Source: Arthrobacter horti
GTDB lineage: Bacteria > Actinomycetota > Actinomycetes > Actinomycetales > Micrococcaceae
Assembly: GCF_030731045.1 (NCBI RefSeq)
Contig: NZ_JAVALS010000002.1
Span: 401,591 to 465,590 of the forward strand
Length of the DNA: 64,000 nt
Direction of reading: 5' to 3'
Shown: positions 8,654 through 17,054 of the stretch, in pieces
How the letters are laid out: each line of letters starts with the position of its first letter
Position numbering within the stretch: the first letter of the stretch is position 1
Translations under genes and position numbers: made by a program
Notes under the pieces: generated by a model
What the model was told of the DNA's origin: nothing
Database searches by the model: none
The model's input: the letters and a program-made list of their open reading frames with translations, nothing else

Positions 8654-9046
8654 ATGGAAAGCATGCCCTTCAACGTGATGGACCACAACTGCCCATCCAG
8701 GGTGGTCCTGCAGAGGATCGGCGACAAGTGGACCCCGCTCATCTTCCAGGCGCTTAAGGGCGGCGCGCGCCGTTTCGGCGAGATCCGCCAGACCGTGGAC
8801 GGGGTCAGCCCCAAGGTCCTCACACAGTCCCTCCGTGCGCTGGAGCGCGACGGCCTGGTGACTCGTGAGGTCTTCGCCGAGGTGCCGGTCCGTGTCGAGT
8901 ACGCCCTCACCGCCCTCGGCGAGAGCCTCCTGGAGCCCCTGGATGCCGTCCGCATCTGGGCCGAGGCGCACGCGGCGCGCATCCTCGCCGCCCGGGACGC
9001 CTACGACGAGTCGTCGCTTCGCGCCGAGGAACTCACCACGGCCTGA
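8654..9046 (+). CDS. HxlR-family transcriptional regulator
   Basis: A 130-residue winged-helix protein of the HxlR family. It has the family Cys near the N-terminus (M-D-H-N-C-P-S), then R-I-G-D-K-W-T-P-L-I-F and the recognition region G-V-S-P-K-V-L-T-Q-S-L-R-A-L. The single Cys is the usual thiol-sensing position. A TTG at 8618 extends the frame, but it would overlap the promoter; TATAGT at 8642-8647 sits 6 bases before ATG 8654. The shared 89-base upstream region with the reductase gene contains AGTA/TACT half-sites (about 8609-8630), a candidate operator. Confidence 0.9.
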   Translation: MESMPFNVMDHNCPSRVVLQRIGDKWTPLIFQALKGGARRFGEIRQTVDGVSPKVLTQSLRALERDGLVTREVFAEVPVRVEYALTALGESLLEPLDAVRIWAEAHAARILAARDAYDESSLRAEELTTA

Positions 9047-9065
9047 ACCCACCGCTTGAGCGGGC

Positions 9066-9099
9066 GGCGACGACTGCGCGCCACCCGCCGTCGTCGTCC
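9066..9099. repeat. Weak ACGACG-type hairpin between convergent genes
   Basis: CGACGAC (9068-9074) pairs with GTCGTCG (9090-9096), with outer GG/CC. On the minus strand the element begins GGACGACGACGGC, resembling the elements near 40671 and 44030, though it lacks their TTAA end. Confidence 0.4.
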
Positions 9100-9112
9100 A
9101 TCACCGGGGGCG

Positions 9113-9727
9113 TCAGCGCACCACGCGGTACCGCACATGGGTCGCCAGCGGTGAGCCCGCGGTCTCCACGATCTCCAGCTGGTAGCCGGAGGAGTCGGCC
9201 GGGAAGACCGACTCTCCGCCGCCGAGGACCACTGGGGCGATGTCCAGCGTCAGCTCGTCCAGCTCGCCCGCCTCCAGCGCCTGCCGCACTGCCGAGGCGC
9301 CACCGGCGATGTCGACGTCCCCGTCCCCGGCCTCGCGTGCCAGTTCGAGCGCCTTGGCGAATCCCTCCGTCACGAAGTGGAAGATGGTTCCGCCCTCCAT
9401 GGTGATCGGCTCGTGCTCGTGATGTGTCAGTACAAAGACGGGTGCGTGGTACGGCGGTTCCTCGCCCCACCAGCCGCGCCAGTCCGGCATGGTGTCCCAG
9501 GAACCGCGGACCGGGCCGTACATGTTCCGGCCCATGACATAGGCGCCGCGGGGGCGCAGCAGACGGGCAGTCCAGTCGGCGTCGACCTCGTGGCGCTCTG
9601 CCTCCGGCCCGATGTGCCACCGGTGCAGGAGCATCCCGCCGCGGCCGATGGGATTCTGCAGGCTCTGCTCCGGACCGGCGGCAAAGCCGTCCAGGGACAC
9701 GGACATGTGTGCTGTGGTGAACGTCAT
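9113..9727 (-). CDS. Dihydrofolate reductase-like (RibD C-terminal domain) protein
   Basis: A 204-residue protein of the RibD C-terminal/DHFR-like fold, beginning M-T-F-T-T-A-H-M-S-V-S-L-D-G-F-A-A-G, which is characteristic of the YyaP/YwjB-type reductases. A-Y-V-M-G-R-N-M-Y and the G-G-A-S-A-V-R-Q-A nucleotide-binding segment are present. Substrate is unknown and antifolate resistance should not be inferred. It is convergent with the HxlR gene. A Met seven codons later is an alternative start. Confidence 0.85.
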   Translation of the reverse strand: MTFTTAHMSVSLDGFAAGPEQSLQNPIGRGGMLLHRWHIGPEAERHEVDADWTARLLRPRGAYVMGRNMYGPVRGSWDTMPDWRGWWGEEPPYHAPVFVLTHHEHEPITMEGGTIFHFVTEGFAKALELAREAGDGDVDIAGGASAVRQALEAGELDELTLDIAPVVLGGGESVFPADSSGYQLEIVETAGSPLATHVRYRVVR

Positions 9728-9812
9728 GCCTCCATGGCACCACGGATGGGGCGCGGGGTGAAGAGCTCATCACCCCGCGCCCTCATCCGCGGAGGTCCTC
9801 ATTCGGCGAGTG

Positions 9813-10988
9813 TCAGGCGGAGGCGAGCCAGACGTCCGGGCCGAAGATCTCGTAGTGCACGCGTTCGGCGGACACGCCCTGTTCGATCGCGGCGGAGCGG
9901 GCGGCCTTCATGAACGGCGTCGGGCCGCAGAGCAGGACGCTGGCGTCCTGGGGGATCCGCACGGCGGAGAGGTCCATGAAGCCTGGGAGAGCCGCGGCGT
10001 CGTCCCCGGGGTTCTCGTACCAGAGCTGCAGGCTGGCTTTCGGCAGCCGGGCCAGATCGGCGAGCATCTGCTCGCGGAGGGACCAGGATTCCGGGGACTG
10101 GTCCGCGTGCAGGACCAGGACCTCGCGCTCCGAGCCGGAGTCCGCCAGTGCGTGCAGGATGGAGGCGCTGGGGGTGGAGCCGATGCCGGCCGTGGCGAGG
10201 ACCAGAGGGCGGTCCGTCTCCTCGAGGACGATGTCGCCGTAGGGGTTGGACAGTTCCACGGTGTCGCCGACGGCGAGAGCGTCGTGGAGCTGTGGGGAGA
10301 CCTCGCCGTCCGCGTCCCGCTTGACCGTGATGGTGCGGTGAGTGACGGAGGCGGCGTCGCCGGAGAGTGTGTACTGACGGGCCTGCAGCAGGCCGTCCGC
10401 CACGGCGGTGCGCACGCTCAGGTAACCGCCGGGCTCGCCGGGTGTCACGGCCGTGGCGTCGGCGGGAGTGAAAGTGAGGCGGACGGTGTCCGGGCCCAGC
10501 TGGGTGCGCTCTGCCAGGGTCCACGGGCTCCACATCACGTCATTGAGGCGGCGCTCATAGAGGCCCTTCTCCAGCTTGATGAGGGCATGGGCCATGAGCC
10601 AGTAGACCTCGGTCCACGCCTGGGCGATCTCCGGGGTGATGACCTCCGCCAGGTCCTCCGCGATCGCTTCGAAGAGGAATTGGTACACCACCTGGTACTG
10701 CTCCTCCGTGATGCCCAGGGAGGCGTGCTTGTGGGCGATGCGGCTCAGCATGGTCTCCGGCAGGGTGTCCGGGTGCTCCACCAGATGGGTCGCGAAGGTG
10801 GCGATGGAGCCGGCCAGGGCCTGCTGCTGTGCGCCGTTGCGCTGATTGGCGCGGCTGAAGGTGCCGTTCAGCAGCTCCGGGTGGGCCGCGAAGAGCTTGC
10901 TGTAGAACAGCGGGGTGATGCTGCCGATCCGGCTGCCCACCAGGGGGAGCGTGGCTTCGATGACCGGGCGGGCTGATGCTGAGAGCAT
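9813..10988 (-). CDS. hmp: Flavohaemoprotein, nitric oxide dioxygenase
   Basis: A 391-residue flavohaemoglobin that oxidises NO to nitrate with NAD(P)H and O2. The globin domain covers about residues 1-140, with distal Tyr29 (F-Y-S-K-L-F), Gln53 and proximal His88 (H-K-H-A-S-L-G). An FAD domain follows (R-Q-Y-T-L-S-G), then an NAD domain (G-I-G-S-T-P). The ribosome site AAGGAG lies 6 bases before ATG 10988. The upstream DNA carries an NsrR-type palindrome at 11009-11035 and a second palindrome at 11043-11063; an nsrR gene is 1.8 kb away, so NO-responsive repression is well supported. Confidence 0.97.
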   Translation of the reverse strand: MLSASARPVIEATLPLVGSRIGSITPLFYSKLFAAHPELLNGTFSRANQRNGAQQQALAGSIATFATHLVEHPDTLPETMLSRIAHKHASLGITEEQYQVVYQFLFEAIAEDLAEVITPEIAQAWTEVYWLMAHALIKLEKGLYERRLNDVMWSPWTLAERTQLGPDTVRLTFTPADATAVTPGEPGGYLSVRTAVADGLLQARQYTLSGDAASVTHRTITVKRDADGEVSPQLHDALAVGDTVELSNPYGDIVLEETDRPLVLATAGIGSTPSASILHALADSGSEREVLVLHADQSPESWSLREQMLADLARLPKASLQLWYENPGDDAAALPGFMDLSAVRIPQDASVLLCGPTPFMKAARSAAIEQGVSAERVHYEIFGPDVWLASA

Positions 10989-11008
10989 GGTTCTCCTTCA
11001 CTGACGGT

Positions 11009-11035
11009 TAATCATGTATTCCAAATACGTGATTA
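11009..11035. promoter_or_regulatory. NsrR-type operator upstream of hmp
   Basis: Twelve-base arms (11009-11020 and 11024-11035) are reverse complements with one mismatch around a 3-base centre. The core ATGTATT-N3-AATACGT matches the NsrR pattern (ATGYATTT-N-AAATRCAT). It lies 20 bases upstream of the hmp start codon, where it would block transcription. Confidence 0.75.
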
Positions 11036-11042
11036 ATTCCAG

Positions 11043-11063
11043 TTTTCTACGACTCGTAGAAAA
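11043..11063. promoter_or_regulatory. Second palindrome upstream of hmp
   Basis: Perfect 10-bp arms TTTTCTACGA / TCGTAGAAAA separated by one base, 8 bases beyond the NsrR site. The AT-rich, short-spacer form suits a dimeric repressor or activator site; which protein binds is unknown. Confidence 0.5.
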
Positions 11064-11108
11064 AGGCAACTTGGAGGATGCCCGACGACGTGTGGCCGGG
11101 AACGCGGA

Positions 11109-11139
11109 AGCCCTCCCGCTCCGAAGGGGCGGGAGGGCT
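11109..11139 (-). terminator. Hairpin terminator of the permease gene
   Basis: Arms 11109-11119 and 11129-11139 (AGCCCTCCCGC / GCGGGAGGGCT) pair perfectly and extend inward by three more pairs including one wobble. It lies just after the permease stop on the minus strand. Confidence 0.6.
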
Positions 11140-11162
11140 GGGGCGCGACGGCGCGGGCCGTG

Positions 11163-12617
11163 TCAGCCGGTGATGCTCGCCGTGGCGGTCTCGGCGGGTT
11201 CTCCGGTCTTCACCACGGGGATGGCGCCGGTCTCATCGACCAGCTCGATCCGCGTCCGGCCCTTGCCCTTGACGAAGAGGAAGTACACGGCGGTCAGGAT
11301 GACGATCCAGAGCGCGCCGATCACCAGGGCCGGCTGGGAATCCGGCAGGACACCGATCATGACGATCACGAAGAGGATGAAGGCGATGGCGATGTAGCTG
11401 CCCAGCGGCCACAGCGGCACCGGGAACTCCGAGGGGAGCAGATTGTCCCGCTTGATCTCCGCCTTCATCCGGACGTGGGAGATCAGGATGACCAGCCAGA
11501 CCACCACGGTGGCGAAGGTGGCCAAGGCGGCGATCAGGAAGAAGATCTGGTCATGGAACCAGACGTTCAGGAGCACGCCCATCAGGAGGGAGGCCACCAT
11601 GGTGAGGACTGTCATGAACGGCACGCCGCTCTTGCTCGTCTTCATGAAGGCCTTGGGCGCCTGGCCCTGCTGGGCCAGGCCGTGCAGCATGCGGCCGGCG
11701 CCGAAGATGTCCGCGTTGATCGCGGACAGGGCGGAGGTGATGACGACGGCGTTCAGCACGTGGGCGGCGCCGGTCAGGCCCAGCGAGCTGAAGATGGAGA
11801 CGAACGGGCTCGCTTCGCCATTGATCTTGTCCCACGGCTGCAGCGTCATGATGATGCCGAGCGTCAGGATGTAGAAGAAGAGGATCCGGACCGGGACCGA
11901 GTTGATGGCCTTGGGGATGACCTTCTTGGGATCCTGCGCTTCACCGGCCGTGATGCCGATGACCTCGGTGCCGCCGAAGGCGAACATGACCACGGTGAAG
12001 GAGGTCAGCAGGCCCCAGAGCCCGTTGGGGGCGAAGCCGCCGTGGTCGGTCAGGTTGCTCAGGCCCGCAGCGTGGGGGGTCTGGTTGCTCAGGCCGAACA
12101 TGATGATGGCGATGCCGCCCACGATCATGGCGATGATGGCCGTGATCTTGATGATGGAGAACCAGAATTCGAGTTCTCCGAAGACCTTCACACTCACCAG
12201 GTTGACGCCCGCGATGATGAACACTGCGGCGAGGATCCAGACCCAGCGCTCCACATTCGGGAACCAGAAGCCCATGTAGACGCCGAAAGCCGTGACGTCG
12301 GCGAGAGCCACGACGAACATCTCGAAGACGTAGGTCCAGCCCGTCAGGAAGCCGGAGAAGGGGCCCAGGTAGCGGGAGGCGTACTGGCCGAAGGAACCTG
12401 CCACGGGGTGGCGGACGGCCATTTCACCGAGGGCGCGCATGACCATGAAGACCACGGCGCCGCCGGCCACGTAGGCGAGGAGGACTGCCGGGCCGGCGGA
12501 CTGAATGGCGTCTGAAGAGCCGTAGAACAGACCCGTGCCGATGGCTGAGCCGAGGGCGATGAACCGGATGTGGCGGGCCGAGAGGCCTCGTCGGAGTGTG
12601 GTGTTGGATGCCGTCAT
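11163..12617 (-). CDS. APC-family amino-acid permease (AroP/ProY type)
   Basis: A 484-residue inner-membrane transporter with twelve membrane segments. The start [16 protein letters not shown] and the segment G-I-T-A-G-E-A are signatures of the amino acid transporter subfamily that includes ProY, CycA and AroP; the overall similarity looks closest to ProY. ATG 12617 has GGAGA 8 bases upstream; the open frame extends further but without a ribosome site. A 19-bp palindrome at 12729-12747 lies about 110 bases before the start and could be its operator. The substrate is probably a small or aromatic neutral amino acid. Confidence 0.9.
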   Translation of the reverse strand: MTASNTTLRRGLSARHIRFIALGSAIGTGLFYGSSDAIQSAGPAVLLAYVAGGAVVFMVMRALGEMAVRHPVAGSFGQYASRYLGPFSGFLTGWTYVFEMFVVALADVTAFGVYMGFWFPNVERWVWILAAVFIIAGVNLVSVKVFGELEFWFSIIKITAIIAMIVGGIAIIMFGLSNQTPHAAGLSNLTDHGGFAPNGLWGLLTSFTVVMFAFGGTEVIGITAGEAQDPKKVIPKAINSVPVRILFFYILTLGIIMTLQPWDKINGEASPFVSIFSSLGLTGAAHVLNAVVITSALSAINADIFGAGRMLHGLAQQGQAPKAFMKTSKSGVPFMTVLTMVASLLMGVLLNVWFHDQIFFLIAALATFATVVVWLVILISHVRMKAEIKRDNLLPSEFPVPLWPLGSYIAIAFILFVIVMIGVLPDSQPALVIGALWIVILTAVYFLFVKGKGRTRIELVDETGAIPVVKTGEPAETATASITG

Positions 12618-12728
12618 GGGCACGTTCTCCTTTGAGCGTGAAGCGGTGTGATCCCTGGCATAAGCCAATCGCACCGGCAGGGCGGGGGAGCTCGTGTGTG
12701 ACCGGGCACTGTCCGGTACTCCGGAAAT

Positions 12729-12747
12729 AGTGGCACGGCGTGCCACT
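12729..12747. promoter_or_regulatory. Perfect 9-bp palindrome upstream of the permease
   Basis: AGTGGCACG-G-CGTGCCACT is a perfect inverted repeat with a 1-bp centre, between the nsrR stop and the permease start. It has no T tract, so an operator is more likely than a terminator. Confidence 0.45.
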
Positions 12748-12779
12748 TGTGGCGCCGCTTCAGGGGTGGCCGACGGGTG

Positions 12780-13241
12780 TCAGTTGCCGGCCGTGGCGGG
12801 CGGGCCGAAGCCGAGCTGCACCAGGACCGGACCCATCTGACGTGGGGTCGGCAGATCCGCGATCCTGATCCCATCGAGGGCCGCGTAGAAGGCCTCCCGG
12901 GCCCGGAACAGAGCCGATCTCAGGCGGCAGTCACCGGCCAGGGGGCAGTCCCCGTTGGGCGTGTGGCAGGCCGCCGGCTCCTCGTCCTGGTCCAGGGCGC
13001 GGAGCACGCGGCCCACGGTGGCTTCACGGCCCGCGGGGCTGATCTCGAGGCCGCCTGCGCGGCCGCGGGTGGCGTCCAGAAGATCCATCTCACGCAGCCG
13101 CTGGACCACCTTGCCCACATGATTGAACGGGACGCCGATGCCTTCGGCGATGCTCCGGGTGGACAGTGGTCCCGTACTGTCCACCCCGTTCAGGAGCATC
13201 AGGACGCGCAGGCTCGCGTCCGCGAAGGCCGTGATCCGCAC
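12780..13241 (-). CDS. nsrR: Rrf2-family NO-sensing repressor NsrR
   Basis: A 153-residue Rrf2 regulator. The winged helix at about residues 1-60 (L-S-T-R-S-I-A-E-G-I-G-V-P-F-N-H-V) is followed by Cys92, Cys99 and Cys105 (A-C-H-T-P-N-G-D-C-P-L-A-G-D-C), the spacing of iron-sulfur-binding NsrR proteins. NO destroys the cluster and releases DNA. The GTG start at 13241 lies 3 bases after the phosphomannomutase stop, so the gene is probably co-transcribed and translationally coupled. A matching operator precedes hmp at 11009-11035. Confidence 0.92.
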   Translation of the reverse strand: MRITAFADASLRVLMLLNGVDSTGPLSTRSIAEGIGVPFNHVGKVVQRLREMDLLDATRGRAGGLEISPAGREATVGRVLRALDQDEEPAACHTPNGDCPLAGDCRLRSALFRAREAFYAALDGIRIADLPTPRQMGPVLVQLGFGPPATAGN

Positions 13242-13244
13242 AGG

Positions 13245-14660
13245 CTACCGGCGGACGAGTGCCAGGACGCGGTCCCGGACGGCGGCCATGGTGGCCTGGT
13301 CCTTCGCCTCGGCGTTCAGGCGCAGGAACGGCTCGGTGTTGGACGGACGGAGGTTGAACCACCAGGAGCCGTCGGCCGCGCTGAAGGTGCTGCCGTCCAT
13401 CGTGTCCTCGGTGACGCCCTCGCCGGCGAAGTCCTCGCGGACCCGGGCCACGGCGCCGGCCTTGTCCTCGATCTCGGAGTTGATCTCACCCGAGGACACG
13501 TACGGCTCGTACTCTGCGGCCAGCTCGGAGAGCGGTGCGTCCTGCTCGCCCAGGGCGGCCAGCACGTGCATCGCGGCCAGCATGCCGGTGTCCGCGTTGA
13601 AGAAGTCGCGGAAGTAGAAGTGCGCGGAGTGCTCGCCGCCGAAGACGGCACCCTCCTCGGCCATGACGGCCTTGATGAAGGAGTGGCCGACGCGCGTGCG
13701 GACGGCGCGGCCGCCGTCGTGCGCGATCAGTTCGGGCACCGCGTGGGAGGTGAGCAGATTGTGGATGATGACCGGCTGCTCCTCGCCGAGCGCCTTGGCG
13801 CGGGCGATCTCGCGGCGGGCCACCATGCCCGTGACGGCCGACGGGGAGACCGGCTCGCCCTTCTCGTCCACCACGAAGCAGCGGTCGGCGTCGCCGTCGA
13901 ACGCCAGGCCCAGGTCCGCGCCGTGTTCGACGACGGCCTTCTGCAGGTCGCGCAGGTTCTCCGGCTCCAGCGGGTTGGCCGGGTGATTCGGGAAGGTGCC
14001 GTCCAACTCGAAGTAGAGCGGGGTGATGTCCAGCGGGAGGCCCGTCAGGAGCTCGGACCCGAGGACCGCGGGGGTGGTCAGGCCGGCCATGCCGTTGCCG
14101 GCGTCCACCACGACCTTCAGCGGGCGGATGCCGGAGAGGTCCACGAGCTTACGGAGGTACTCCGAGTAGTCCTTGAGGACGTCGCGCTCGGAGATGGCGC
14201 CGGTGGCCTCGACGGACGGGATGGTGCCCGCGGCGAGGTACTGCTCGGCGCGCTGCTGGATCTCCTTCAGCCCGGTCTCCGAGGAGATCGGCACGGCGCC
14301 GGCCTTGGCCATCTTGATGCCGTTGTACTGGGCGGGGTTGTGGCTGGCGGTGAAGGTGGCACCGGCGGCGTTCAGGGCGCCGCAAGCGAAGTAGAGCTCA
14401 TCGGTGGAGATCAGGCCGAGCAGCTCGGCACTGGCGCCGCGGGCGGCCGCACCCTGGGCGAAGCGCTGGGCGAATTCGGGGGAGGAGGGGCGCATGTCGC
14501 CGCCCACCAGGATCGTCTGGCCGGCCAGGCCCAGGACGTCGACGAAGGCGGCGCCCACGGCCTCCACGATGTCTGCCGTGATGGTCTCACCCACCAGGCC
14601 ACGGACGTCGTAGGCCTTGAAGGACGCGGAAAGGTCGACGGTCTGCTGCTGTTCAGTCAC
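13245..14660 (-). CDS. manB: Phosphomannomutase/phosphoglucomutase
   Basis: A 471-residue alpha-D-phosphohexomutase that interconverts hexose 6- and 1-phosphates for GDP-mannose or glucose-1-phosphate supply. The phosphoserine loop T-A-S-H-N-P is near residue 103, the metal loop D-G-D-A-D-R near 245, and the C-terminal phosphate-binding loop R-P-S-N-T-E-P lies near 450. The GTG start at 14660 is preceded by TAAACT with a 6-base gap (plus-strand 14667-14672), so the mRNA is probably leaderless. nsrR follows after 3 bases. The exact sugar preference (manB against pgm) is not certain. Confidence 0.93.
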   Translation of the reverse strand: MTEQQQTVDLSASFKAYDVRGLVGETITADIVEAVGAAFVDVLGLAGQTILVGGDMRPSSPEFAQRFAQGAAARGASAELLGLISTDELYFACGALNAAGATFTASHNPAQYNGIKMAKAGAVPISSETGLKEIQQRAEQYLAAGTIPSVEATGAISERDVLKDYSEYLRKLVDLSGIRPLKVVVDAGNGMAGLTTPAVLGSELLTGLPLDITPLYFELDGTFPNHPANPLEPENLRDLQKAVVEHGADLGLAFDGDADRCFVVDEKGEPVSPSAVTGMVARREIARAKALGEEQPVIIHNLLTSHAVPELIAHDGGRAVRTRVGHSFIKAVMAEEGAVFGGEHSAHFYFRDFFNADTGMLAAMHVLAALGEQDAPLSELAAEYEPYVSSGEINSEIEDKAGAVARVREDFAGEGVTEDTMDGSTFSAADGSWWFNLRPSNTEPFLRLNAEAKDQATMAAVRDRVLALVRR

Positions 14661-14666
14661 CTGGAC

Positions 14667-14672
14667 AGTTTA
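14667..14672 (-). promoter_or_regulatory. -10 box of manB-nsrR (leaderless)
   Basis: TAAACT on the minus strand lies 6 bases before the GTG start at 14660. Confidence 0.5.
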
Positions 14673-14793
14673 CGGAGTCGGCGTCGGATTGTCCGTCGCG
14701 GGCGGGGAAGGTGTGGGCAACGCGACCCTCTGCTTGTCCACAATGCGAGGCCGTGGGCGTAATCGTGTCAGGGGTGGGAGGAATACTGGAGTC

Positions 14794-16956
14794 ATGACGC
14801 AGACCAACCCCGCAGAGACCAGGACCCGGAGCCATCAGGAGGCCGTACAGGTCCTCAGGGAACTGGTGGGCCGCCCGGAGGCGGAGTTCCACGAGGGGCA
14901 GTTCGAGGCCATCGAGGCGCTCGTGGACCACGGGCGCCGGGCCCTGGTGGTGCAGCGGACCGGCTGGGGCAAGTCCGCCGTGTACTTCGTGGCGTCCCTG
15001 CTCTTGCGGCGCCGTGGGGCGGGTCCCACGCTCATCGTCTCGCCGCTCCTGGCCCTCATGCGGGACCAGGTGGAGGCAGCCGCCCGTGCCGGGGTGCGCG
15101 CGGTGGCCATCAATTCCGCCAACCAGCTCGACTGGGAGGACGTCTCCGCCAAGCTGGCCGCCGATGAGGTGGATGTCCTTCTGGTGTCCCCGGAACGGCT
15201 GGTCAACCCCGTGTTCCGGGAGCGGGAGCTGCCGGAGCTGATCCGCAGGACCGGCCTGCTGGTGGTGGATGAGGCACACTGCATCTCCGACTGGGGGCAT
15301 GACTTCCGGCCGGACTACCGCCGGATCGCGGACCTCATCCGGCAGCTGCCGGACACCGTTCCGGTGCTCGCGACCACGGCGACTGCCAACTCCCGGGTGG
15401 TGCACGACATCGAGGAGCAGCTCGGCACGGACGTGCTGACCATCCGCGGCTCCCTGGGCCGGGACTCCCTCCGCCTCGGCGTTCTCAAGCTCCCGGACAA
15501 CACCACCCGGCTGGCGTGGCTGGCGGAGCATCTGAAAGACCTGCCCGGCAGCGGCATCATCTACACACTGACCGTGTCCGCCGCGGAGGAGACCGCCAGG
15601 ATGCTGACGGAGCGGGGCTATGACGTCCTCTCCTACAGCGGCAAGACGGACACCGCGGAGCGGGAGCTCGCGGAACAGCGGCTGAAGGACAACCAGGTCA
15701 AGGCGCTCGTGGCCACCTCGGCCCTCGGCATGGGATTCGACAAGCCGGACCTGGGCTTCGTGGTGCACCTGGGCGCCCCGAGCTCACCGGTGGCGTACTA
15801 CCAGCAGGTGGGCCGTGCCGGCCGTGGCGGTGCGAACGCGGACGTCCTGCTGCTCCCGGGCGCGGAGGACCGCGACATCTGGAAGTACTTCGCCACGGCA
15901 TCCATGCCTGAGAGAGACAAGGCCATGGCCGTCCTGGACGCTCTGGAGACCGCGTCGAAGCCGCTTTCCAGTCCGGCGCTGGAACCCCGCGTTGACCTGG
16001 GGCGCTCCCGCCTGGAGCTGCTGCTCAAGGTCCTGGCCGTGGACGGGGCCGTGGAGCGCGTCCAGGGAGGCTGGCGGGCCACCGGGCAGGGCTGGGACTA
16101 CGACGCCGAGCGGTACGCGCGCATCGCGGAGGCGCGGGTACAGGAACAGGACCTCATGGTCATCTACCAGGAAACGGCCGGCTGCCGCATGGAGTTCGTG
16201 ACCTCGGTGCTGGATGACCCGGACGCCCATTCCTGCGGCCGCTGCGACAACTGCGCCGGGTCCTGGTATCCCAGCGGGGTGAGCTCCGAGGCGCTGCACG
16301 CAGCATCGGCCGAGCTTGACAAGGCCGGCGTGTCCGTGGAGACCCGTTCCCTCTGGCCCACGGGCATGGACCGTCTGGGTGTTCCGGTCAAGGGAAAGAT
16401 CCCCGCGGACGAGGCTGTCGCGGAGGGCCGTGCGCTGGCGCGGCTGAGCGATCTCGGCTGGGGCGGCCCGCTCCGGGAGGCGCTCGCGGACGGCACACCC
16501 GACGCGCCGGTCCGGGACGCCATGCTGCAGGCCTGCGTGACGGTCCTGAAGGACTGGGGACGCCCACCGGTGCCCGGCGCGGAGCCGTGGAACGGGGAGA
16601 GCCGGCCCTCCGCCGTGGTCTCCATCCCCTCGGCCCGCCGTCCGCAGCTGGTGGATTCCCTGGCACAGGGCCTGGCGGGGATCGGCCGCATGCCGTACCT
16701 GGGCTCCATGGACCTGGCACACTTCCACGACGCGCCCGGCCGGCGCGGCAACAGCGCCTACCGGCTGGCTGAGGTCTGGGACCGCTTCGCCCCGTCTGCC
16801 GCGGTGCGGGAGTTCCTGGAGCAGAACCCGGGCGCATCCCTGTTCCTGGTGGACGACTCCGTGGACACCAGGTGGACCCTGGTGGTGGCCGGCCGGGCGC
16901 TGCGCCAGGCCGGCGCGGGAGCGGTCCTGCCGTTCGTGCTCGCCGTGGCGGGGTGA
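14794..16956 (+). CDS. recQ: RecQ-family DNA helicase with a phosphoribosyltransferase-like C-terminus
   Basis: A 720-residue ATP-dependent 3'-5' DNA helicase. Motif I (T-G-W-G-K-S) is near residue 58 and motif II is D-E-A-H-C-I-S-D-W-G-H-D-F-R; motif VI reads Q-Q-V-G-R-A-G-R-G-G. A zinc-binding C-G-R-C-D-N-C-A-G near residue 490 belongs to the RecQ C-terminal region. No clear HRDC domain follows. Instead the last 180 residues look like a type I phosphoribosyltransferase fold, ending with the PRPP-loop-like L-F-L-V-D-D-S-V-D-T-R-W-T. ATG 14794 is chosen; the frame is open further upstream but enters the divergent manB region. Confidence 0.93.
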   Translation: MTQTNPAETRTRSHQEAVQVLRELVGRPEAEFHEGQFEAIEALVDHGRRALVVQRTGWGKSAVYFVASLLLRRRGAGPTLIVSPLLALMRDQVEAAARAGVRAVAINSANQLDWEDVSAKLAADEVDVLLVSPERLVNPVFRERELPELIRRTGLLVVDEAHCISDWGHDFRPDYRRIADLIRQLPDTVPVLATTATANSRVVHDIEEQLGTDVLTIRGSLGRDSLRLGVLKLPDNTTRLAWLAEHLKDLPGSGIIYTLTVSAAEETARMLTERGYDVLSYSGKTDTAERELAEQRLKDNQVKALVATSALGMGFDKPDLGFVVHLGAPSSPVAYYQQVGRAGRGGANADVLLLPGAEDRDIWKYFATASMPERDKAMAVLDALETASKPLSSPALEPRVDLGRSRLELLLKVLAVDGAVERVQGGWRATGQGWDYDAERYARIAEARVQEQDLMVIYQETAGCRMEFVTSVLDDPDAHSCGRCDNCAGSWYPSGVSSEALHAASAELDKAGVSVETRSLWPTGMDRLGVPVKGKIPADEAVAEGRALARLSDLGWGGPLREALADGTPDAPVRDAMLQACVTVLKDWGRPPVPGAEPWNGESRPSAVVSIPSARRPQLVDSLAQGLAGIGRMPYLGSMDLAHFHDAPGRRGNSAYRLAEVWDRFAPSAAVREFLEQNPGASLFLVDDSVDTRWTLVVAGRALRQAGAGAVLPFVLAVAG

Positions 16957-17054
16957 CCGATCTGCCGCGGGCATTCAGATGACCACGGCCAGTCCGCGTG
17001 CGGGCGCGTTCATTCCGGTCCAGGGCCGTGACGGAACCGATGCGAGGGTGAAGG

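Noticed and set aside
9113..9727. Calling the DHFR-like protein folate reductase or a drug-resistance gene
   Set aside because: It belongs to the RibD C-terminal/YyaP-like group and lacks the features of true FolA.
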